38,317 nt of DNA from an uncultured Bacteroidales bacterium. Lineage in GTDB: Bacteria; Bacteroidota; Bacteroidia; Bacteroidales; UBA932. This document shows, piece by piece, positions 25,236 through 32,546 of the stretch. The position numbers and the translations under genes were made by a program. A model generated the notes under the pieces. The model made no database searches and had not been told where the DNA came from. It worked only from the letters and a program-made list of their open reading frames with translations. The stretch's first letter is position 1. The number at the start of each line of letters is the position of its first letter. The stretch spans positions 1 to 38,317 of the forward strand of contig CALUPK010000020.1 of assembly GCA_944322575.1 (NCBI GenBank), in the 5' to 3' direction.

Positions 25236-26322
25236 TCATCTCCACGCTCTGCTGACGGACCCTGTCTAACGGGGAGACTGTGTACTTCACTTTGGCGAAG
25301 TCGATGGAGGTCAAGTCGATGCAGCGGATAGTGCTGTTCCAGCAGGTGCGCCAGTACATTTTCAGGCCTTTGGTATCGACCGCCGTCGTAAACTGGGTGG
25401 CACCGGGGATGTCGGTCGGGTCCTGGCCCTTCTGGCGCTCGACTCCGATAGGGATATCGAAATTGTTCAGAATCAGGAAGCAGGACATGACAGTCTCGGC
25501 TCCGGTCGGATACTGGGGAGCTGTGGCCTGATAGTAGGCGGCGCGGATGAAGCGCGATGGAGGTGTCACGTCGCCCGGAAGGCCGATCATGCCGGTACCG
25601 GCTCCGAAGCGGCGCACCTCGGGCCAGGCCGAGAAAGCGTTGCCGTCCGCCTCGCCGAAAGCTAAGTTGACGTAATTGTTCAGATTCTTCACGTGCCAGG
25701 GGAAATCGGGAGCGTTGGTCAGCACACCGATTTTGTTCTCATAGAAATTGGCCTTACCGTCGACGATTTCTATCACTATCTGCCGCCCGGACGGTTCCCC
25801 CACCCTCCAGTGCGAGGTCTGGGCCTCGGGGAAGAGCTTGGTCACGATGATCTCGTCGAAGTGGTCGATGACCTCCTGCACCGTGCTGAAGTTAGCTAAT
25901 ATCCAGCTGACCACCTGCATGTCGGGCACCGTACGGTCCACCTCCGTAGAGTCATACTGAGGATACTGCCCATAGCCGGGGAAGAAGAAAAGCCCTGCCG
26001 AAAGCCCCTTCTCGTTCAGCCCCTCGAGGACGAACTGGTCCTGACTCGCAGCCACCCCGACATAGCCGTACCTGCCGTTGAATATAAGCCCGGTACCGCC
26101 GGTAGAGGTCAGGGCCGTATGCCTGAACCCGCGCGGCACCACCACATAGCGGCTCTGCAGGTCGGATCCGCCCCACTCCGCCGTCCGCGCCAGCACATAG
26201 CTGCCGTCCTTGGCCATAAAGGATATGCCCGTACAGGCTGAAAGATCCGAAAACAATGCGCAGGTCAGCACCGCCGCTGCGGCCGCTGCCCGCCTGAGAA
26301 TTACTGAGATGTTCATAAGCAT
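25222..26322 (-). CDS. Choloylglycine hydrolase/penicillin V acylase family (C59) amidase
   Basis: This 366-residue Ntn-hydrolase precursor has an N-terminal signal peptide that ends at Cys30, the start of CTGISFMAKDG. In this family the cysteine is the catalytic N-terminal nucleophile. ARTAEW (45-50) supplies the conserved Arg46, with Glu49 where classical bile salt hydrolases have Asp. EKGLSAGLFFF, VLTNAPDFPWH (the Asn region) and PPSRFIRAAYY (the C-terminal Arg) are also present. It probably hydrolyses amide bonds such as conjugated bile salts, penicillin V or acyl-homoserine lactones in the periplasm; the substrate is not decided. The residues before Cys30 also resemble a lipobox (LSAC). 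It has its own promoter box and overlaps maf by 14 bases at its 3' end. Confidence 0.88.
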   Translation of the reverse strand: MLMNISVILRRAAAAAAVLTCALFSDLSACTGISFMAKDGSYVLARTAEWGGSDLQSRYVVVPRGFRHTALTSTGGTGLIFNGRYGYVGVAASQDQFVLEGLNEKGLSAGLFFFPGYGQYPQYDSTEVDRTVPDMQVVSWILANFSTVQEVIDHFDEIIVTKLFPEAQTSHWRVGEPSGRQIVIEIVDGKANFYENKIGVLTNAPDFPWHVKNLNNYVNLAFGEADGNAFSAWPEVRRFGAGTGMIGLPGDVTPPSRFIRAAYYQATAPQYPTGAETVMSCFLILNNFDIPIGVERQKGQDPTDIPGATQFTTAVDTKGLKMYWRTCWNSTIRCIDLTSIDFAKVKYTVSPLDRVRQQSVEMITVR

Positions 26323-26333
26323 TGGATTTTCTC

Positions 26334-26341
26334 CAAAGTTA
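26334..26341 (-). promoter_or_regulatory. Putative -7 box for the C59 amidase gene
   Basis: TAACTTTG on the minus strand matches TAnnTTTG and lies 11 bases before the ATG at 26322. It falls in the 35-base gap after the HD-UDG gene. The short leader and missing -33 box make this tentative. Confidence 0.4.
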
Positions 26342-26357
26342 AGGAAAATATCCTGAC

Positions 26358-27566
26358 TTAGAACTGAAAACCTACACTTTTAAGAAATGAAGAATATATC
26401 TCAGCCTTTGCCTGCAACGGGAGAGGATAAGCCCTCGAAGAGGAGGGCATGCGGTAGAATGCCACCTCCCTGCCGCCCGGAGCGGTGAATGAGACGCTGC
26501 CGCCCACTTCCGGGACGTCCGTTCCGAGGATAGAGGCTATCTGCTCTGCGGACTTACCGCCTGTGGAGACTATTGCTGTACATGAGGGTATGCGGCCCAG
26601 AAGGGAGGTTATATCGGTGGGCTCGATGATTTTCAGGAAATTGTCGGAGGCATTGCCCTTGAGGCGCTTGACCATGTAGGCGGCATCGTACAGGGCTATT
26701 TCTTCCCTGCGGCAGAAATCCACGACCCTGTCATAGTCAAAACGCTTCTGCTCCGGCACTATAAAATGCGCCTTATCCCCATAGAAGAGCAGTCCCATAA
26801 TCCGCCACATATCGTTCTGAAAATTAGGATAGAAAAAGTCCATGGACCATCTCGCCCGTGGAGGTGGGAAACTGCCCAGAAGCAGGACTCTTGCCCTTTC
26901 CGGGATAAAAGGTTCGAGAGGATGCGTCTCAAACAGGGAGAACTCCCTGCGCATCAGTTCAGGGTTCCGGAGCTTCTCCCGGAGGTCCTGAAGGCGGAGG
27001 GCGTTGGGTGAATCGGAGAACTGCAGGCGGAGATAGCCTCCATCACCGTATTTGTTCTGAAGATGACCGTAGCTTTTCTGAAATATCTCTTCGTCCGTAT
27101 AGTCCGGATAATTGGCTATTGCATAGAGTATTGCCCTGGAAAATACCGTATCAAAGTCGATAACCTTGTCGGCTTCCGAGACGATGCGGCCATAGATGGA
27201 GCGGGGCCAGGACTTATTGGAGGAGCGGTGGTCCTCGACTGCCTCTTTCATGATCCGGATCTGCTCAGGAGTGAACCACTCCCGAAGCATAGAGTCTTCC
27301 TCCAGCATCCGCCCTGAGACTATGTGATGGAACTCACGTCCCTCGCACACACCGATATCATGGTAAGAGGCGATGACATAGACCATATCCTCGCTAAGAG
27401 GCAGTCCGTCCGGCCCTTGCATTCCACGGGACGAGAGCTTGGTATACAGTTCCATACTCTGTTTTATGACAGAAAGGATGTGAGTACGCGAGTGGGCCTT
27501 GTCATAGCTGTCGTAGCGCGGCAGAATGCTTCCTTCTACATATCTGCGGATATCTTCTCTTACCAT
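26358..27566 (-). CDS. HD phosphohydrolase fused to uracil-DNA-glycosylase-like domain
   Basis: This is a 402-residue two-domain protein. Residues 1 to about 200 are an HD domain: HSRTHI (His29), VIASYHDIGV (His69, Asp70), EDHRSS (about 111-116) and SEADKVIDFD (Asp133). Residues about 216-402 match the uracil-DNA glycosylase superfamily branch that includes Mug/deoxyinosine glycosylases: VLLLGSFPPP (227-236), FFYPNFQNDMWRIMG (244-258) and a C-terminal MPSSSRAYPLPLQAK loop equivalent to the DNA-intercalating motif. One domain would hydrolyse a phosphoester or nucleotide, and the other would remove damaged bases. The combined role could be nucleotide-pool and DNA cleaning, which is inference. 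The gene is the last of the glnS operon, 7 bases after the barrel-protein gene. Confidence 0.82.
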   Translation of the reverse strand: MVREDIRRYVEGSILPRYDSYDKAHSRTHILSVIKQSMELYTKLSSRGMQGPDGLPLSEDMVYVIASYHDIGVCEGREFHHIVSGRMLEEDSMLREWFTPEQIRIMKEAVEDHRSSNKSWPRSIYGRIVSEADKVIDFDTVFSRAILYAIANYPDYTDEEIFQKSYGHLQNKYGDGGYLRLQFSDSPNALRLQDLREKLRNPELMRREFSLFETHPLEPFIPERARVLLLGSFPPPRARWSMDFFYPNFQNDMWRIMGLLFYGDKAHFIVPEQKRFDYDRVVDFCRREEIALYDAAYMVKRLKGNASDNFLKIIEPTDITSLLGRIPSCTAIVSTGGKSAEQIASILGTDVPEVGGSVSFTAPGGREVAFYRMPSSSRAYPLPLQAKAEIYSSFLKSVGFQF

Positions 27567-27573
27567 ATATACT

Positions 27574-28668
27574 CTACCTGCGGTGTCTGTGGTTCCGGTG
27601 TTCCCGGAAAGGAAACTGAAAGTTGTTGAGATTTACTGTAAGCTGTACGAGCTGCTGCCAGCCCCAGCCATAGCCGTCGCAGTGGTGGACCGAGGCCACT
27701 TTAAGACGGAGAAAATCCTTGAAATCATAATGATAGGAAATCTCCACACGGTCATACAGACCTGAGTCCGTGCTGTAGAAAAGAGATCCTGTATAGAGGT
27801 CGGAGCCGTATGTGACTCCGGAGGCACCGGCACGGTAATAAAAAGGCATCAGATTGTCTCCGGCATAGACTGTGTTGTGAATACCGAAACCGAAGTACTC
27901 AAATCCCACCTCGGCCTGGAATCCTCCCGGAACCGCATACCCCTCCTCACGGATTCTGTCATTCTGAAAGGTCTGTATCCAGCCTGCCCTGAGGCTCAGG
28001 CGCATCCTCTCGGGAAGGAAGGCGCTCAGGTCCGAGGACAAGTGGGGATACAGCCATACATTATCCACCACCCCGCTCACTGTTGCGCTTCCGGCATAAT
28101 GCAGCATCTTGAAGGTGAGGGCGAAACTCAGCCACGGAGCCCCGGCCTCGCCATAGGCGTACACCTCGAAACGCTCCCTGGTATCCCGGTCGCAGCAGCC
28201 TACCCAGTCCACCACCCCTTCGAGCCTCCACCACTTCCGGGTATAGCTCAGCAGGGCCCCTCCGATATTGGTGTCAAAGAAGTAGCGGTCATCGTAGAAT
28301 GCCGTGGGATAGTAGCCGGTAACACTGCTGCGCGGGAACGCCCCTGCATTGACCTTGAAGTACTCCCCGTCGTACTGATAGTACAGAAGAGCCTCCAAGG
28401 TCAGTTCAGGTGACGTCCTTCCGAAATATTTGGCCGCATCCACTCCTGCATACAGGGCATGGCCTTCTCCGAAACCGAGTCCGACCTTCGGGGAGAGCAC
28501 CGCCCCGAAGATGGTGCCGGACGGCTCCGTATCTATGGAAGCATACTCCCTGTTGTCGAACCCGAACTTGAAGTCCACGTCCCACAGCAGCTGCTGGGCC
28601 AGCAGCGGACGGCTGCAGAAACCCAGGGACAGGAGGAGAACGGCGGCGGCAAATATTCCTTTACGCAT
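27574..28668 (-). CDS. Predicted outer-membrane beta-barrel protein, family not recognised
   Basis: This 364-residue protein has a clear Sec signal (cleavage near LLAQQ, 23-26). The mature part consists of alternating aromatic and polar strands, for example LTLEALLYYQYDGEYFKVNA, FSLFYST-type turns and many Tyr, Trp and Gly residues. That pattern, repeated about every 12-20 residues, fits an outer-membrane barrel of perhaps 14 or more strands. The C-terminus is odd: after LTVNLNNFQFPF it ends in a basic, His-rich tail EHRNHRHRR rather than the usual terminal aromatic residue. I do not recognise a family. It lies between the S9 peptidase gene (6-base gap) and the HD-UDG gene (7-base gap). Confidence 0.7.
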   Translation of the reverse strand: MRKGIFAAAVLLLSLGFCSRPLLAQQLLWDVDFKFGFDNREYASIDTEPSGTIFGAVLSPKVGLGFGEGHALYAGVDAAKYFGRTSPELTLEALLYYQYDGEYFKVNAGAFPRSSVTGYYPTAFYDDRYFFDTNIGGALLSYTRKWWRLEGVVDWVGCCDRDTRERFEVYAYGEAGAPWLSFALTFKMLHYAGSATVSGVVDNVWLYPHLSSDLSAFLPERMRLSLRAGWIQTFQNDRIREEGYAVPGGFQAEVGFEYFGFGIHNTVYAGDNLMPFYYRAGASGVTYGSDLYTGSLFYSTDSGLYDRVEISYHYDFKDFLRLKVASVHHCDGYGWGWQQLVQLTVNLNNFQFPFREHRNHRHRR

Positions 28669-28674
28669 AAACCG

Positions 28675-30762
28675 TTATTTATTGTCTATGATGTTCTCGT
28701 AGAAGAACTCGAATACCTTGCGGGTCACATAGTCGTCACCCAGGTTGTGGGTGTATCCGGGCAGGTAGAACTGCTCGAAGTCCTTGTCGGCCTTGATCAG
28801 TGCCTTCACCACCTGGAGGGTCGAGGCAGGGTCCACGTTGTCATCCAGCTCGCCGTTGATCAGCAGCAGGTCACCCTGAAGCCTCCAGGCATTGTCCACA
28901 TTGGAGTTCTCTGAGTACCAGGGTCCGATGGGATATCCCATCCACTGCTCGTTCCACCATATCTTGTCCATACGGTTGTCATGGCAGCCGCAGAGGGCCA
29001 CGCCGACCTTGTAGAACTCGGGATAGAACAGCAGGGCCGCGAGGGTGCTCTGACCGCCGGCCGAATAGCCGTACACTCCGACGTTGGAGATGTCCATGTG
29101 CCTGTACTTCTTGGCTGCGGCCTGCATCCAGAGGATACGGTCAGGATATCCGGAGTCGCGGAGATTGCGCCATGACACGTCCTGGAAGGACTTGCTGCGG
29201 TTGTCGGTGCCCATACCGTCGATGGTCACTACGATGAAGCCCATCTCCACGAGCTTCGAGAATCTAAGATAGGCGTAGAAATCCTTGAGCACGAAGGAGT
29301 CGTGGGGCCCGGCGTAGATGTACTCCACTACGGGGTATTTCTTCTTGGGATTGAAGTTGGAGGGACGGAAGATAGTGCCCCAGATGTCGGTCTCGCCGTC
29401 GCGTCCCTTGGCCACGAACACCTCTGGCATGGTCCAGCCGGTGGCTATGAGGGCGGATATGTCGGCCTTCTGCAGCTCCATCAGGGTATTGCCCTCGATA
29501 TCGCGGAGCAATGACACTGGAGCCATGTCAGGTTTGGAATACACATCGGTGAAGAGGGTGCGGTCAGCATTGAATGTAACGATATGGTTGGCCTCCTCGG
29601 GAGTCAGGTCGGTAATCTCCAGCGAACCGAGGTCGAGCCTCAGCAGATGCTTGTTGTAGGGGTCCTCTCCGGCCGGCTTGCCGCCTTTCTCGTCTATCGC
29701 GTTCATGCCGTTGGCAGCGAAGAGCACATAGCCCTTCTCCTCGTTCACATCGTAGATCTCGCGGACATTCCATGCACCGGGAGTAAGCAGGGTCATCTCT
29801 CCGGTGGTGCCGTCGATGCGGTACAGATGCCTCCAGTCGTCGCGCTCGGAGATCCAGAGGATGTCGCCGCAGTCCATGTAGTAGCGGTAGAGGTCGTTGT
29901 AATAGACGAAGGTATTGGTCTTCTCCTCGGCTATGTTGCGGCAGGAGCCGTCAGCGGCGTCCACAGCCACGAGCTGATAGAGCTGGTGGCCGCGCTGGTT
30001 GTACTCAAATGTGAAATACTTGGAGTCTCCGCTCCACTGGCCGAAGCTCAGATAGTACTGGTTGGCGTAGGGAGCCGCGTCGATGGTCACCTTCTCTCCG
30101 GAAGCCAAGTCGAAGAGAGCTGGTGCGGCCTGGGGCAGGCGGTCACCGGGCTTGGCGTAGTCTATCCAGCGGAGCTTGGGCTGAATCTGGTCCTCGGGAG
30201 CGGACTCGCGGAGGGGTATCTGCCTCTCCTTGACGTACTCTCTCTGGATGGAAGCCACCTTCTTCGAGTCAGGGGACCAATAGAGTTCGGCATAGTAGTT
30301 CTGCTCCGTGCCGTCAAAGCTCAGCTGACGCTCGTTGCCGCGGGCAGGGGCTCCGGAGGGCGTGTAGGAGGCCTCAGGCGCTGAGAGTTCCTTGACCCAC
30401 ACGTTGTTGTCTCTGAGGAATGCGATGTAACGGCCGTCAGGGGATGTCACCGAGTCGGGCCGCTCCCACCAGTTGCGGCGCTCCCTTGCGGGAATCTTTG
30501 CAAGGTATTCCTCATAATCCGCGGAAGTAATCTCAGTCTTGGACTTATCGGAGGCACTGACTAAGAAATAATGCAGGCCGTCAGCACTGCGGGTCTGATA
30601 CACAAATTCCTCCGCTCCGGTCCACTGGGGAGTTACAGCTCCGTCATAGACGAGGTCGCGGATATTGGGCAGAGAGTCCAGCCCGGCATACTTCTCCCGG
30701 AATCCGTCCGGGGATGAAGATGAAAGGGCGAGTGAGATGAAAAGAGTAGATAGTAGATGCAT
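28675..30762 (-). CDS. S9B dipeptidyl peptidase IV-like serine peptidase
   Basis: This 695-residue secreted enzyme has a short signal (1 to about 16). An N-terminal eight-bladed-propeller region follows (SPDGRYIAFLRDNNVWV, WSPDSKKV and similar repeats) and then an alpha/beta-hydrolase domain. The catalytic triad is GYSAGG (Ser567), GELDDNV (Asp640) and GYTHNLG (His672). The order and spacing are those of the S9 prolyl oligopeptidase family, and the DPP-IV branch fits best. It would release Xaa-Pro dipeptides from peptides in the periplasm. Related enzymes act with M28 and tricorn-like peptidases, both encoded in this window. The gene sits 11 bases after the LPP20-like gene. Confidence 0.92.
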   Translation of the reverse strand: MHLLSTLFISLALSSSSPDGFREKYAGLDSLPNIRDLVYDGAVTPQWTGAEEFVYQTRSADGLHYFLVSASDKSKTEITSADYEEYLAKIPARERRNWWERPDSVTSPDGRYIAFLRDNNVWVKELSAPEASYTPSGAPARGNERQLSFDGTEQNYYAELYWSPDSKKVASIQREYVKERQIPLRESAPEDQIQPKLRWIDYAKPGDRLPQAAPALFDLASGEKVTIDAAPYANQYYLSFGQWSGDSKYFTFEYNQRGHQLYQLVAVDAADGSCRNIAEEKTNTFVYYNDLYRYYMDCGDILWISERDDWRHLYRIDGTTGEMTLLTPGAWNVREIYDVNEEKGYVLFAANGMNAIDEKGGKPAGEDPYNKHLLRLDLGSLEITDLTPEEANHIVTFNADRTLFTDVYSKPDMAPVSLLRDIEGNTLMELQKADISALIATGWTMPEVFVAKGRDGETDIWGTIFRPSNFNPKKKYPVVEYIYAGPHDSFVLKDFYAYLRFSKLVEMGFIVVTIDGMGTDNRSKSFQDVSWRNLRDSGYPDRILWMQAAAKKYRHMDISNVGVYGYSAGGQSTLAALLFYPEFYKVGVALCGCHDNRMDKIWWNEQWMGYPIGPWYSENSNVDNAWRLQGDLLLINGELDDNVDPASTLQVVKALIKADKDFEQFYLPGYTHNLGDDYVTRKVFEFFYENIIDNK

Positions 30763-30773
30763 ATTGGTAAATT

Positions 30774-31181
30774 TTAAGGAACGATTTCTGCTTCAAGCAA
30801 TATCCACACTGTGTAGTCATCTGTAGTGCGGTTTTTGAATACCTGACGGTCCACCTCAGTCACATCGAATACAGGTACTGCGACACTCTCTGTAATCCGC
30901 ACCGTACCGTCCGCGCCTGTCTCTGACAGAGTATCCGCGGGAGATATCTTCCCTGCAAGAACGGTCATGGCATTGATACGGGCTATCTCCGTAGCCATAT
31001 GGACATCAGGAGAGGTCCCGGAGCCCTCGGCTCGGACCATATTCTGTTTCAGTTCCGGAAGCTCTTCTTCGACAAAAGGAGAGTTAGTACCGTCCTGCCT
31101 TCGGTTGCCTGCACACGATACCGCCAGTATCAGAAGCAGTCCGGAAAAGAGCATTGGGCTGATGTATTTTGCTGCTTTCAT
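30774..31181 (-). CDS. Small LPP20-like lipoprotein
   Basis: This 135-residue protein has a lipoprotein signal ending in AVSC (lipid Cys23). The mature part has a Gly/Ser-containing lead and an alanine-rich helix, ATEIARINAMTVLAGKI, followed by short beta strands VFDVTEVDRQVFKN and YTVWILLEAE. This resembles the LPP20/DUF4156-type lipoprotein core, in which alternating Ala and charged residues precede an amphipathic strand. The function is unknown; such proteins are outer-membrane-associated. It lies 3 bases after rmuC and 11 bases before the S9 peptidase gene, so it is part of the same transcript. Confidence 0.65.
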   Translation of the reverse strand: MKAAKYISPMLFSGLLLILAVSCAGNRRQDGTNSPFVEEELPELKQNMVRAEGSGTSPDVHMATEIARINAMTVLAGKISPADTLSETGADGTVRITESVAVPVFDVTEVDRQVFKNRTTDDYTVWILLEAEIVP

Positions 31182-31184
31182 ATT

Positions 31185-32531
31185 CTATTCCTCCGTTTTT
31201 TCCTGGATTTCATCAGTCCCCTCTTCTTCCGAACCTTCAAGCAGAACTGAGTGGAATGAGCCTTTTACCTGAATGCCTTTCTTCCCGAGCCTGCGGGCAG
31301 TAACTACCACTGAGTTCCTCGGCCCGGACAGAACTTTACGGGCGTCTTCGAACTTGGCTGAGGCCTTTGTCAGCACCCCTCCCACCTCATTGAATGTGTT
31401 TGCGAAACGGGTCACTCTCTCAAGAAGCTCTCCGGCCAGAGACATGACCTCCTCGGTGTTCTTCTGCTGACGGACCCTCACCCAGGTATTCTCGATAATC
31501 TTGAGCATGGCGAATAGGTTGGACTCGCCCGCAATGATGATGCCGCTGTCGAAGGCATGGTGCCACCTCTCGCGGAAATTCTGATAGTAGAGCTGGAAGG
31601 CACCCTCGTTGGGCACGAACATCACCACGTAGTCGAGTGAGTCGCGTCCGGTGGAGCGGATGTAACGGCTGTAGCTCTTGGCCGAGAGTTCCTTGACATG
31701 GGCATCCACACTCTTTCCGTGGGCTGTGAGCGCCATGCCGCGGGCTGTCTCGTCTGAGGCGTTGACATACGCGATGTATCCCTCAAGGGATACTTTTGAG
31801 TCAATCACCACTGCCTTGTTCTCAGGCAGGTACAGCACTACGTCCGGTATGAGCCGGCGCCCTCCGTCCTCACTGAGCACTGTATTGCCGTCCACGTCCC
31901 GGATGGTCTCCTGCTTGACATAATCCTCACCTTCCCTCAGGCCCATGCCCTCGAGGAGGTTGAGCAGGACGACCTCGCCCCAGTTGCCCACAGCCTTGTT
32001 GTTGGAACGGAGGGCTGTGGCCAGATTGTCCGCCTGCCTGCCCACCGCCGCCGTCTGCTCCATCATGGAGCGAATCTGCTGCTCGAGGGTGGCGGTATTC
32101 TTCAGGGATTTCTCCTTGGAGTCCTCCACGGCGCGGCGGAACTCCTCCATCTTCTTGCCCAGGGGGTCGAGGATATTCTTGATCTGCTCTGAATTGGCGG
32201 CCGACAGGTCTCCGGATTTCTCCTTTAGAATCGATGAGGCTGACTCCTTGAAGGTCAACACCATCTTCTGGAGTTTCTCGTCATACTCGCGGCGCATGGC
32301 CTCTGCCTCCGCCTTGCGGGCCTCCTTCTGCTCTTCTAAGCTCTTCTCCAGCATTTCAGCCCTGGCCTGAGCCACTTTCAGGTCTGCCCCGGCGACATTC
32401 AGCTGTTCCTGGAGAGCCTGAGACTCCTTCCTGGCCTGAGCTGCTTCCTTGCTGCGGGCAGAGGCCTGGATAATCCAGACCCCCGCCGCTCCTATTAACA
32501 GTCCTATGACCGCTGACAGAACCCAGAGCAT
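31185..32531 (-). CDS. rmuC: DNA recombination protein RmuC
   Basis: This 448-residue protein has one N-terminal membrane helix (5-24), a long coiled coil (about 28-190) and a restriction-like nuclease core. Core landmarks are GNWGEVVLLNLLEGMG, RLIPDVVLYLPENKAVVIDSK (PD and E/D-x-K-type residues near 228-246) and YVVMFVPNEGAF. RmuC limits inversions between short repeats and is thought to cut aberrant DNA structures near the membrane. The C-terminal tail is acidic (EGSEEEGTDE). The gene lies 15 bases after glnS and 3 bases before the lipoprotein gene. Confidence 0.94.
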   Translation of the reverse strand: MLWVLSAVIGLLIGAAGVWIIQASARSKEAAQARKESQALQEQLNVAGADLKVAQARAEMLEKSLEEQKEARKAEAEAMRREYDEKLQKMVLTFKESASSILKEKSGDLSAANSEQIKNILDPLGKKMEEFRRAVEDSKEKSLKNTATLEQQIRSMMEQTAAVGRQADNLATALRSNNKAVGNWGEVVLLNLLEGMGLREGEDYVKQETIRDVDGNTVLSEDGGRRLIPDVVLYLPENKAVVIDSKVSLEGYIAYVNASDETARGMALTAHGKSVDAHVKELSAKSYSRYIRSTGRDSLDYVVMFVPNEGAFQLYYQNFRERWHHAFDSGIIIAGESNLFAMLKIIENTWVRVRQQKNTEEVMSLAGELLERVTRFANTFNEVGGVLTKASAKFEDARKVLSGPRNSVVVTARRLGKKGIQVKGSFHSVLLEGSEEEGTDEIQEKTEE

Positions 32532-32546
32532 ACCTTTCCTATTGGT

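Noticed and set aside
29584-30384. Plus-strand frame of 266 codons opposite the S9 peptidase
   Set aside because: It has no recognisable motif and lies fully within a well-supported propeller domain gene.
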